Shown: piece after piece, positions 1-6,295 of the stretch
How positions within the stretch are numbered: the first letter of the stretch is position 1
How the letters are laid out: every line of letters begins with the position of its first letter
DNA from: JBKECY01 sp047975025
GTDB lineage: Bacteria > Bacillota > Clostridia > Lachnospirales > Lachnospiraceae
Length of the DNA: 7,324 bases
Reading direction: 5' to 3'
NCBI GenBank assembly: GCA_047975025.1
Contig: JBKECY010000043.1
Coordinates: 1 to 7,324 of the forward strand
Position numbers and translations under genes: made by a program
The notes under the pieces: model-generated
Databases searched by the model: none
What the model was told of the DNA's origin: nothing
What the model saw: the letters and a program-made list of their open reading frames with translations, nothing else

Positions 1-41
1 TTGACGATGATTTGCTCCGTTGTGTACCTTGCTTTTCCCAT
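1..41 (-). CDS. IS3-family transposase OrfA, N-terminal fragment (runs off left edge)
   Basis: The ATG is at 41-39 on the minus strand, preceded by AAGGAG at 57-52 (10-nt spacing). The 13 complete codons read MGKARYTTEQIIV. This matches the opening of IS3-family OrfA proteins, where an R-Y/F-T-x-E-Q-I-I segment starts the helix-turn-helix that binds the element's ends. In the family, OrfA is normally fused to the DDE-type OrfB by a -1 frameshift; that part is outside the window. The identification rests on a very short but characteristic peptide and is strengthened by the terminal repeat just upstream. Whether the transposase is intact cannot be judged. Confidence 0.72.
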   Translation of the reverse strand, partial: MGKARYTTEQIIV

Positions 42-42
42 T

Positions 43-102
43 TTTGTACTGCTCCTTTTTGTTAGTTTATCATATCAAAACTAACTCTTCCACTGGTACA
101 AA
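43..102 (-). repeat. Nested inverted repeat in the transposase leader
   Basis: The inner arms GTTAGTTT (61-68) and AAACTAAC (78-85) are perfect 8-bp complements around a 9-nt loop. The outer arms TTTGTAC (43-49) and GTACAAA (96-102) are perfect 7-bp complements, with about 10 unpaired bases on each side between the two stems. The outer stem would enclose the transposase ribosome binding site at 52-57. In many insertion sequences such a structure masks the start signal when transcription enters from outside the element. That role is inferred here. Confidence 0.5.
69..77 (-). promoter_or_regulatory. Possible extended -10 promoter element for the transposase
   Basis: The minus strand reads TGATATGAT at 77-69: a TG dinucleotide, one base, then a TATGAT hexamer, the arrangement of an extended -10 element. 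No convincing -35 hexamer sits 16-18 bp upstream. It lies in the hairpin loop of the leader repeat. This is a weak call based on pattern only. Confidence 0.25.
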
Positions 103-155
103 GATCGGGGGGCACTCCAGCACTATCCGAACTTTTCTAGAAGGGTATGATTCAC

Positions 156-199
156 TTTGCAAATTAGTCAGAGAAAATATGATTTAGTACGTAAACTAA
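156..199 (+). promoter_or_regulatory. Candidate promoter with small dyad upstream of the DMT permease
   Basis: TTTGCA (156-161) and TATGAT (178-183) are separated by 16 bp and could be -35 and -10 boxes. Just downstream, TTAGT (184-188) and ACTAA (195-199) form a 5-bp dyad with a 6-bp centre that would overlap the transcription start, a usual place for a repressor. A second TATGAT at 146-151 has no good partner. The whole block lies between the IS boundary at 119 and the gene, so the IS did not remove it. The boxes are imperfect and the call is tentative. Confidence 0.3.
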
Positions 200-226
200 G
201 ACAAGGGTAAGGAGAAGGCGGGAAGA

Positions 227-1129
227 GTGAAAGTAAAAAGCATGATTTCATTGTTGTTGCTACCAGTAATCTGGGGGTGCTATTACGTTGCCAGTCACAG
301 GGCAGTAGAAGGTTTATCAGTGTTTTCGGTAGGAGTAATCATTCGATTTATAACGATGATACTTTTGACGATTATGATGATTCAAAAAAAAGAAATCCAC
401 CTCCTTCTTAGGACACAAGGTGTTATAAAACGATTGCTGTTAATCGGATTATTAGGATTTTTGCTAGATTTGACAGCATTTCTCGGGCTATCATTTTCTT
501 CTGCAGGAAGTGGAACAGCACTATTAAAGTGCGATATTATTTTTGTTAACTTGATTTCTGTTATTATATATAAAGAAAAATTCACAAAAAAGGATTGGAT
601 GTTTTCTGGTGTAATGCTCTTTGGCGTTATGATGGTAATGGGAGTTGATTTGAGGCAATTGCAATTTGGAGGAATTGGAAATATATTTTTTATATTAAGT
701 GCCTTATTTATTTCAATTAATGCATTTATTATTAAAAGTGTTCAATTAGATAAGAAGAATCCTATGAATGACAACGTAGTAGCCTATTATAATAATTTTG
801 TGACAATGCTTCTGTTCCTGATATCGTCTTTTATTATGGGAACTGTTGGCGAAATTAGAGAACTCGCTAATGACAAGGGCAGCATGATAGCAGTGCTCTG
901 TGTGGGAGTAGGGCAGACATTGGTGTATGTGGTATATTACTATAATCTAAGGAGATTTCCGGTTTGGATTGTTAAGGTTGCACTCCTTTTAATGCCGATT
1001 GTTGCAGCACTTGTATCCTATGTGCTTTTTGGTGAGGAAATGAAGAGTTATCAATATATTGGCATGCTAATTGTACTAGGGGGCGCTTTTGGTGTGCTTT
1101 TGGAACAGAGGAATAAAGCACAAAAGTAG
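227..1129 (+). CDS. DMT-superfamily (EamA) permease, 10 TM
   Basis: A 300-residue polytopic membrane protein with the two-repeat layout of EamA/RhaT-type drug/metabolite transporters. The first repeat covers roughly residues 5-140. It has the early P-V-I-W-G stretch, and the usual L-x(n)-P has become A-L-L-K-C-D before the F-V-N-L-I helix and the Y-K-E-K-F loop. The second covers roughly 148-292 and ends with the typical L-M-P-I-V-A-A-L helix, an F-G-E-E loop and a final glycine-rich helix. Length is normal for the family. The start is GTG at 227 with AAGGAG at 209-214 (12-nt spacing); the next ATG at 242 would be 27 nt from that site. Family members export amino acids, metabolites or small toxic compounds, and the substrate here cannot be read from sequence. 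The codons are clearly more AT-rich than in the downstream genes, and an IS end lies 107 bp upstream, suggesting separate acquisition. It appears monocistronic, with a large hairpin following. Confidence 0.85.
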   Translation: MKVKSMISLLLLPVIWGCYYVASHRAVEGLSVFSVGVIIRFITMILLTIMMIQKKEIHLLLRTQGVIKRLLLIGLLGFLLDLTAFLGLSFSSAGSGTALLKCDIIFVNLISVIIYKEKFTKKDWMFSGVMLFGVMMVMGVDLRQLQFGGIGNIFFILSALFISINAFIIKSVQLDKKNPMNDNVVAYYNNFVTMLLFLISSFIMGTVGEIRELANDKGSMIAVLCVGVGQTLVYVVYYYNLRRFPVWIVKVALLLMPIVAALVSYVLFGEEMKSYQYIGMLIVLGGAFGVLLEQRNKAQK

Positions 1130-1161
1130 GCGCTTAAAAAGTGGACCTTTCATATATTTTA

Positions 1162-1206
1162 AGAAGCACGATGTAGACGAATAACGGCCGTCTATACCGT
1201 GCTTCT
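1162..1206 (+). repeat. Large hairpin after the DMT gene (possible terminator without U-tract)
   Basis: The arms at 1162-1179 and 1189-1206 can pair over 18 bp with one A/C mismatch and one G-U pair. The outer nine pairs (AGAAGCACG against CGTGCTTCT) are perfect, and the loop is 9 nt. It begins 32 bases after the permease stop codon, where a terminator is expected. No run of T follows on either strand (CCGTTTG on plus, TTAAAA on minus), so it is not a classical intrinsic terminator. It could block 3' exonuclease, help termination in another way, or be a repeat-element remnant. Confidence 0.55.
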
Positions 1207-1250
1207 CCGTTTGTGATGTATAAGTATAGCGATATTCTTCTTAGAGGCAC

Positions 1251-1350
1251 ACGAAACAAGGCAAACGTTAAATGAAAAGGTAAATTCATGATTTGTCCGC
1301 ACCCCCGAATCATGAATTAACTTTTACATTTTACAACGAACAAGGCAAAA
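1251..1350. repeat. 24-bp inverted repeat bracketed by an imperfect direct repeat
   Basis: The arms at 1270-1293 and 1308-1331 match as inverted repeats at 21 of 24 positions. The inner 11 bp (AATTCATGATT / AATCATGAATT) are perfect, and the 14-nt centre is GC-rich (TGTCCGCACCCCCG). Outside the arms the segment ACGAAACAAGGCAAA (1251-1265) recurs as ACGAACAAGGCAAA (1336-1349), differing by one A; the core AACAAGGCAAA is exact. The layout of direct repeat, inverted repeat, direct repeat resembles a small non-autonomous element or its scar. The hairpin could equally act in RNA. No coding potential is seen between 1130 and 1419. It ends 5 bp before the -35 box of the next operon. Confidence 0.6.
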
Positions 1351-1354
1351 ATCC

Positions 1355-1385
1355 TTGACTTAGAGTTAACTTTAAGGAGTAATAT
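1355..1385 (+). promoter_or_regulatory. MerR-type promoter: TTGACT, 19-bp spacer, TAATAT
   Basis: A good -35 box TTGACT (1355-1360) and a good -10 box TAATAT (1380-1385) are separated by exactly 19 bp, longer than the usual 17. Overlong spacers that contain a dyad are the mark of promoters activated by MerR-family proteins, which bend the DNA to realign the two boxes. The dyad is annotated separately. Transcription should begin near 1391-1393 and run into the MFS/aldo-keto reductase operon. No MerR-family gene lies within the window. Confidence 0.78.
1359..1376 (+). promoter_or_regulatory. Operator dyad CTTAGAG-N4-CTTTAAG for an NmlR/AdhR-like MerR regulator
   Basis: CTTAGAG (1359-1365), TTAA, and CTTTAAG (1370-1376) form an 18-bp dyad in which six of seven positions in the arms are complementary. 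It sits inside the 19-bp promoter spacer. The sequence closely matches the inverted repeat reported for the Bacillus subtilis AdhR/YraB regulator and other NmlR-type MerR proteins, which respond to aldehydes and other electrophiles. The sequence and placement are observed; which protein binds is inferred. Confidence 0.7.
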
Positions 1386-1419
1386 ATAAATATACTAAAA
1401 GTAAGGGAACATAAAAGAA

Positions 1420-2910
1420 ATGAATAAAAAAAGAACAATTGTAGTAACCCTGGCATTGTTAATGTCAAATGCTATGGCAGGCTTAGACGGCACTATTGTT
1501 AATACTGCACTTCCTTCTATTGTAAGTGAATTGCAGGGAATTCAGTATATGGGATGGATTGTCGCGGTGTTTTTGCTTGGAATGGCAGTGGCAACACCGT
1601 TGTGGAGCAAAGCCGGAGAACGCATCGGTAATAAGAGAACCTACCAGATTGCCACACTGTTGTTTGCACTAGGTGCGTTATTTCAGGCTTTATCCGGAAA
1701 TATTATTTCCTTTTTGATTGCAAGAGCTATTATGGGAATCGGCGCAGGAGGCATGAACGCCATTCCCTTTATCATATATGTTGATCTCTATGAGGATCTG
1801 AAAAAAAGGTCGAAGGTCATTGGATACGCAACTGCGAGTTTCAGTGCAGCTTCAATCGTAGGGCCGTTAGTGGGCGGGTGGATAGTGGATTCCTTCAGTT
1901 GGCACTGGGTATTTTATATTAATATCCCGATTGCGGTGCTTTCGATCTTGTGCATCCAGGTATTCTTTGCGGAACCTAAAAAAGAACTGGCAGGCAAACC
2001 TGTTGATTTTGCCGGAGCGGCTGTGCTGGTCATATCGCTTGTCATGCTTCTGACAGGAATTCAATTAGTGGATACACTGCCAGTATTCGCGGTTGTGGGC
2101 TTGGTAGCAGTTGGCATTCTGTTATTGGTGTTCTTGTCAATTATCGAGGGCCAAGCAATAGATCCCATCATACCGAAGCGGCTTTTTAAAAATCTCCCAC
2201 TTGTTGCAGATTTTCTTTTGTTTGCACTGCTGTGGGGCGCTTTTATCGCATTTAATATTTATATACCAATGTGGGCACAAGGAGTGCTTGGATTGAGCGC
2301 GCTGGTAGGAGGTGCAACACAGATTCCGGGGGCATTTACCAACTTTGCAGGCTCTATGAATGGCTCGGCAATTCAGTCAAAAGTAGGAAAATACCGCGCG
2401 GTTGCAATAGGAACCCTTGCCTTTATTGCGGCATTTGCAATTATGGTTGTTGCAGACGGACACACACAGCTGTGGGTGCTGCTAGTTGCCGGTGCGTTTG
2501 AGGGAGTCGGGCTTGGAATCAGTTTTAATGTGCTGCAGTTAAATGTTCAGGAAGATGCAGAGAGAAGAGATGTTCCGATTGCGACGTCTTTCGCATACTT
2601 ATTGCGTATTCTTAGCCAGACCTTCATGTCCGCAGTTTATGGGGTCATCCTAAGCCATAGTATTATGCAGGGAGTCAATCATTCCGGGGGTGCTGTTACG
2701 GTAGCAATGATGAACGATTTGAGTAATAATAGCCGGGCAGGAGAGCTTCCGGCAGAACTATTGCCGGAAATGAAGGGGATTTTGTTTCAAGGGCTGCATA
2801 ATATCATGATAACCGCCCTTGTACTCCTGTTGTTGGCATTATTGTTTAATTTGGCAGTGCAGAAAAAAGTAGCTGTGAAGCATAGTAAGAGGATAAAAAA
2901 TGTAGATTAG
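1420..2910 (+). CDS. DHA2-family MFS multidrug-type exporter, 14 TM
   Basis: A 496-residue membrane protein of the EmrB/QacA (DHA2) drug:H+ antiporter family. The DHA2 signature L-D-G-T-I-V-N-T-A-L-P is at residues 22-32 in the first helix. Motif A, G-E-R-I-G-N-K-R (66-73), lies in the loop between helices 2 and 3. The motif B region R-A-I-M-G-I-G-A-G-G (102-111) follows, then motif C with G-P-L-V-G-G (148-153) and the typical W-H-W-V-F-Y-I-N-I-P (161-170). The hydrophobic pattern and length fit 14 helices. A basic tail (K/R-rich, last 15 residues) would be cytoplasmic. The ATG at 1420 has a modest TAAGGG site at 1402-1407. It is the first gene of an operon under a MerR-type promoter and is followed 20 bp later by an aldo/keto reductase. 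This suggests export of a toxic organic compound, an electrophile or its reduced product. The exact substrate is unknown. Confidence 0.9.
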   Translation: MNKKRTIVVTLALLMSNAMAGLDGTIVNTALPSIVSELQGIQYMGWIVAVFLLGMAVATPLWSKAGERIGNKRTYQIATLLFALGALFQALSGNIISFLIARAIMGIGAGGMNAIPFIIYVDLYEDLKKRSKVIGYATASFSAASIVGPLVGGWIVDSFSWHWVFYINIPIAVLSILCIQVFFAEPKKELAGKPVDFAGAAVLVISLVMLLTGIQLVDTLPVFAVVGLVAVGILLLVFLSIIEGQAIDPIIPKRLFKNLPLVADFLLFALLWGAFIAFNIYIPMWAQGVLGLSALVGGATQIPGAFTNFAGSMNGSAIQSKVGKYRAVAIGTLAFIAAFAIMVVADGHTQLWVLLVAGAFEGVGLGISFNVLQLNVQEDAERRDVPIATSFAYLLRILSQTFMSAVYGVILSHSIMQGVNHSGGAVTVAMMNDLSNNSRAGELPAELLPEMKGILFQGLHNIMITALVLLLLALLFNLAVQKKVAVKHSKRIKNVD

Positions 2911-2917
2911 CGGAAAT

Positions 2918-2923
2918 GGAGGA
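2918..2923 (+). promoter_or_regulatory. Ribosome binding site GGAGGA that sets the reductase start
   Basis: GGAGGA ends 7 bp before the ATG at 2931. It overlaps the in-frame upstream ATG at 2916, which has no good site of its own. This favours 2931 as the true start, where the protein opens M-G-F-F-E-G-K-K-L-G-F-G like other members of the family. Confidence 0.75.
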
Positions 2924-2930
2924 AGAGAAA

Positions 2931-4094
2931 ATGGGATTTTTTGAAGGTAAAAAATTAGGATTTGGATGTATGAGACTGCCGGTGTTAGATCGGACTGACC
3001 AGACGTCTTTTGATTACAGTGCCATAGAAGCTTTAGTGGATACCTTTATAGAACGTGGTTTTCGCTATTTTGATACGGCATATACCTATCATGGTTATAA
3101 GGCAGAAAAAGCCATAAAAAAGGTCCTGGTTGACAGATATCCCAGAAACTCCTTTGAGTTGGCTACCAAAATGCCACTTCGTGATTTTAAAGATGCAAAA
3201 GATTTGGAAACTATTTTTAACGAGCAGCTGCAAAACTGCGGAGTGGAATATTTCGATTACTATCTGCTGCACAACATGGGACACAACGTGTATGAAAAAT
3301 GCCGGACCTACGACGTGTTTGGCTTTGTAAAGAAACAACAGGCAGAAGGGAAAATTAAATATGTGGGAATGTCCTTCCATGATATGCCCGAATTATTGGA
3401 AGAAATTCTTTCCCAGCATGCAGATGTATTGGATTTCGTGCAGCTGCAAATTAATTATATTGATTGGGAACAGCCCAATGTGCAGTCGAAAAAATGTCTT
3501 GCAATTGCCAATAAGTATAACAAACCGGTGATTGTAATGGAGCCTTGCAAAGGCGGCACACTGGTCAATATACCTGAAAAAGCAGAACAGCTGATGAGGG
3601 CATTCAACCCGGAGGCATCTGTCGCAAGCTGGGCATTGCGCTATGCCGCTAGTCAGGCGGGAGTGTTCCGCGTGCTTAGCGGTATGAATCAATTAGAACA
3701 AGTGATTGATAACACAGATACATTTATGGAGTTTATACCTCTGACTGAACAGGAATATGAAGTACTTGATAAAGTAGTGAAAATCATTAATTCCAATACG
3801 GCGATTGCCTGTACTGCCTGTGAATATTGTACTCATGATTGTCCGAAGAACATACCTATTCCGCAGTACTTCGCACTGTTTAACAGTATGATGAGAACAT
3901 CCGGGAGCTTCTCGAGCCAGATGGTCTACTACAATAATATTGTGGTGAACGGTCATGGAAAGGCCAGCGATTGCATTCGTTGCGGAAAATGTGAACAAGC
4001 CTGTCCACAGCACTTAACCATTCGAACGTATTTAGAGGATGTGGTGGCGAAGTTTGAAAAAGACAGTATCCTGCCAGTAAGAAGGCAGCCATAG
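2931..4094 (+). CDS. Aldo/keto reductase with C-terminal 2x[4Fe-4S] ferredoxin-like domain
   Basis: The protein has 387 residues from the chosen ATG at 2931 (392 if 2916 is used). Residues 1 to about 285 form an aldo/keto reductase barrel with all four catalytic positions: D48 and Y53 in Y-F-D-T-A-Y-T-Y-H-G, K80 in A-T-K-M-P, and H114 in Y-Y-L-L-H-N. The last 100 residues carry two C-x2-C-x2-C-x3-C-P motifs, at cysteines 294/297/300/304 and 348/351/354/358, each able to hold one [4Fe-4S] cluster. This architecture (COG1453-type) is common in strict anaerobes. The iron-sulfur centres imply electron exchange with ferredoxin or flavoprotein partners besides or instead of NAD(P)H, but the physiological substrate of the family is unsettled. 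It is cytoplasmic, with no signal peptide. The gene lies 20 bp after the MFS exporter in the same operon, so reduction of a reactive carbonyl or quinone-like compound is a reasonable inference. It ends 21 bp from the convergent ECF operon. Confidence 0.9.
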   Translation: MGFFEGKKLGFGCMRLPVLDRTDQTSFDYSAIEALVDTFIERGFRYFDTAYTYHGYKAEKAIKKVLVDRYPRNSFELATKMPLRDFKDAKDLETIFNEQLQNCGVEYFDYYLLHNMGHNVYEKCRTYDVFGFVKKQQAEGKIKYVGMSFHDMPELLEEILSQHADVLDFVQLQINYIDWEQPNVQSKKCLAIANKYNKPVIVMEPCKGGTLVNIPEKAEQLMRAFNPEASVASWALRYAASQAGVFRVLSGMNQLEQVIDNTDTFMEFIPLTEQEYEVLDKVVKIINSNTAIACTACEYCTHDCPKNIPIPQYFALFNSMMRTSGSFSSQMVYYNNIVVNGHGKASDCIRCGKCEQACPQHLTIRTYLEDVVAKFEKDSILPVRRQP

Positions 4095-4115
4095 AAATTA
4101 CGAACACATGATTTT

Positions 4116-5579
4116 CTATTCAAGATCGAATAACTCCCGTATTCTGCCCTCATTTTCTTTGGTAATAGGCAGATCATTTGCCAGCCGTCCATCGTCAAAA
4201 TGCAAGATACGATTACAGACCCGGCAGACCAGCTCATAATCATGGGTCACAACGAATACAATGCCTCCCTGCCCGGCCAGCTGCTCCATCAGAGCCGATA
4301 CGCGCACCATGCTGTCGAAATCAAGACCGCTGGTAGGCTCATCAAATACCAGAATATCCTTGCCGCATACCATACTTACGGCTACAGCCAGCCGTTGCTT
4401 CTGTCCCCCTGAAAGGGTATTGGGATGTTTTGTACGAAACATCGAAAGTCCCAATTCGTCTAATGTCTTGTCTGCCAGTGTCACATCCGGGTTCTTTAGT
4501 CCCAGCACACACTCCTTTGCGACACTTTCGGCAAAGAGCTGATATCCCACATCCTGCATCACAAGGTAAGATTTCTTGCGGCGTGCTTTGGCGTCCAGAG
4601 GTTTCCCGTCAAAAGAAAAGCCTCCTTCACAGCCCTTATGCAGACCGCAGAGTGCCCGGGAAAAGGTGGTCTTGCCGGTTCCGTTGTTCCCCATGACAGC
4701 GATGATTTCGCCCCGAGCGGCCTGAAGAGAGATGTTTTCCAATACAGTTTTTTTCTGATAATGCAGGCATACGTTATTTAATTCCAGTGCCGGAGCCGGT
4801 GTACTGGCCGGATAAGAATGCGGGCGTGGATGCAGCGCATGAATATCTACGGTGCGCAGTCCCAGGGAGCTGCGCTGTTTTTGCGAAAGTGTTTTTAAAT
4901 CCGGTGGCGTATAGATTTGTTTGATTTGCCCCTGTTCCAGATAGACGATTTTGTCGGCGAGATCCAGAAGATAATAGAGGCGGTGTTCCGCAATCAGGAT
5001 AGTTTTCCCTTGGGATTTGATGAGCTTTAGGTAGCCTGTAAGCTCACGAATGGAATCCATATCCAGATTGGAAGAAGGCTCATCCAGCAAATAGACATCT
5101 GGGTTCATGGCATAGACAGAAGCAAAGGCTATTTTTTGCTTTTCCCCACCGGAAAGTGCGAAAATACTTCTGCCGCGCAATGCCGCAATGTCGAGTTCCT
5201 GTGTAGTTTGTTCCACACGCTGTTTTAGTAAGGGCGGAGGAAGCGCCTGATTCTCCATGCCAAAGGCAATCTCACTGTCGGTATCTACATTGAAAAACTG
5301 TGTGCGTGGGTTCTGAAATACAGAGCCCACATGCTCTGAGAGCTGATACATAGGAGCTTGCGAGCAATCCGTTTCATTCCAATAAGCAGCACCTTCTCCT
5401 TCGCCTGAGAAGAAATTAGGAATCAGACCATTGATCAGGCGCAGCATCGTAGTCTTGCCGCAGCCGCTGCGGCCGCAGAAAAGTACGCATTCTCCTGCGG
5501 CGATGCTGAGATTTATATTTTGCAGACCGTCAGATTCCTGACCGGAGTAGGCGAAGGAAACATGCCTCCATTCAATCAT
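4116..5579 (-). CDS. ECF transporter ATPase with two fused ABC domains (EcfA-EcfA')
   Basis: A single 487-residue cytoplasmic polypeptide with two complete ABC ATPase domains. Domain 1 (about 1-225) has Walker A G36-RSGCGK-T43, Q89, signature L-S-G-G-E at 142-146, Walker B ending D166-E167, and switch H199. Domain 2 (about 264-487) has Walker A G297-NNGTGK-T304, Q342, signature L-S-G-G-Q at 389-393, D413-E414, and H446. A proline-rich linker of about 40 residues joins them. Both catalytic glutamates and both switch histidines are present, so both sites look able to hydrolyse ATP. In ECF importers the two ATPases are more often separate EcfA and EcfA' proteins; fused forms are known in dedicated (group I-like) systems. 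The start ATG at 5579 overlaps the stop of the T component by ATGA, giving translational coupling. It powers the S and T proteins encoded just upstream. Confidence 0.92.
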   Translation of the reverse strand: MIEWRHVSFAYSGQESDGLQNINLSIAAGECVLFCGRSGCGKTTMLRLINGLIPNFFSGEGEGAAYWNETDCSQAPMYQLSEHVGSVFQNPRTQFFNVDTDSEIAFGMENQALPPPLLKQRVEQTTQELDIAALRGRSIFALSGGEKQKIAFASVYAMNPDVYLLDEPSSNLDMDSIRELTGYLKLIKSQGKTILIAEHRLYYLLDLADKIVYLEQGQIKQIYTPPDLKTLSQKQRSSLGLRTVDIHALHPRPHSYPASTPAPALELNNVCLHYQKKTVLENISLQAARGEIIAVMGNNGTGKTTFSRALCGLHKGCEGGFSFDGKPLDAKARRKKSYLVMQDVGYQLFAESVAKECVLGLKNPDVTLADKTLDELGLSMFRTKHPNTLSGGQKQRLAVAVSMVCGKDILVFDEPTSGLDFDSMVRVSALMEQLAGQGGIVFVVTHDYELVCRVCNRILHFDDGRLANDLPITKENEGRIRELFDLE

Positions 5580-6295
5580 AAAAATACCCCCTTATAAAGT
5601 TGTCCGGCAGCGAAATAAGCGGCAAAGCATAGAACCGCGATGACATCCGCCGCCCCAAAGCGGATTTGAACCAGGCAGGTGCGGGGTCTGGGATTTTCTA
5701 TACCTCTGGTGACCGAAGCGATGGAGAGCTCGTCGGCGGCTTTGGATGCCGCCATCATCAGAGGTACGTAGACGCACTCTGCCGTCCTTACCGGATGGGT
5801 TACGAGCCCCACAAAGCTGGGCGATACATCCCGCAGCCGCATGGCATCTTTGATGAAGTGCCAGTCTTCTCGTATGGCGGGCATATAGCGCAGCATAACA
5901 GCGACCGGTATGACTAATTTCTGTGGTGCGTGGATACGATTCATGGCGGAGAGGAATTCGCTGACTTTGATGGTGGCAATCATCACCGATGCCAGAAATC
6001 CGCAGGGATAGACTTTGTGAAACAGACCCAAAAAAGCAATCAAGGTTGCCTGTAATGCCGAGCCGTCCGTTTGGGCGGCCGCAAGAGTCAGAAGGTAAAA
6101 AAGAAGGTAAGCCAGAAGACCGAGCACAGCCTTTCTGAACTCACCACATACCAAAGCGGTTACGGCCACCAATACGACAAGCCCCAATTCATACTTCAGA
6201 CTGGGAGCCATTGTGGCAGCCAGTACGGTCAAAAGCAGCAGCAGAAGCTTCGTACGCGGGTCGAACCACAGCCCGGATTTTTCTTTGCCGTTCAT
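5576..6295 (-). CDS. ECF transporter transmembrane T component (EcfT)
   Basis: A 239-residue integral membrane protein that couples the ATPases to the substrate-binding S component. It opens with D-P-R-T-K followed by a leucine run (residues 12-22), the usual EcfT N-terminus. Further hydrophobic segments lie at about 33-50, 55-75, 84-108 and 214-233. The cytoplasmic coupling region holds A-M-R-L-R-D (151-156) and T-R-G-I-E-N-P-R-P-R (196-205), corresponding to the two arginine-bearing coupling motifs of the family that contact the ATPase grooves. The length is a little short of the roughly 260 residues of housekeeping EcfT proteins, normal for dedicated systems. It overlaps the S gene upstream (6292-6295) and the ATPase gene downstream (5576-5579), each by ATGA. 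Confidence 0.88.
   Translation of the reverse strand: MNGKEKSGLWFDPRTKLLLLLLTVLAATMAPSLKYELGLVVLVAVTALVCGEFRKAVLGLLAYLLFYLLTLAAAQTDGSALQATLIAFLGLFHKVYPCGFLASVMIATIKVSEFLSAMNRIHAPQKLVIPVAVMLRYMPAIREDWHFIKDAMRLRDVSPSFVGLVTHPVRTAECVYVPLMMAASKAADELSIASVTRGIENPRPRTCLVQIRFGAADVIAVLCFAAYFAAGQLYKGVFL

Larger units (their letters stand above)
1..119 (-). mobile_element. IS3-family insertion sequence, 5' terminal part, truncated by window edge
   Basis: On the minus strand the stretch begins at 119 with TGGAGTGCCCCCC. It shows the TG start and C-rich block usual for IS3-family left terminal repeats. A 78-nt leader follows, then an ATG at 41 that opens an OrfA-like protein. The distance from tip to start codon is normal for IS3 elements. 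The boundary at 119 is inferred from the TG...CA rule. The other end lies outside the window, so neither the inverted repeat pair nor a target duplication (bases from 120, GCA/GCAC) can be confirmed. Confidence 0.7.

Noticed and set aside
1373..1379. TAAGGAG as a ribosome binding site for the MFS gene
   Set aside because: It lies inside the promoter spacer, before the predicted transcription start, and 40 bases from the ATG with no nearer start codon.
2916..2930. Upstream ATG at 2916 for the aldo/keto reductase
   Set aside because: It overlaps the GGAGGA site that serves the ATG at 2931 and has no good ribosome binding site itself.
3033..4107. Several minus-strand open frames under the aldo/keto reductase
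   Set aside because: They are antisense to a gene with a full catalytic tetrad and cluster motifs, lack recognisable domains or start signals, and fit shadow frames.
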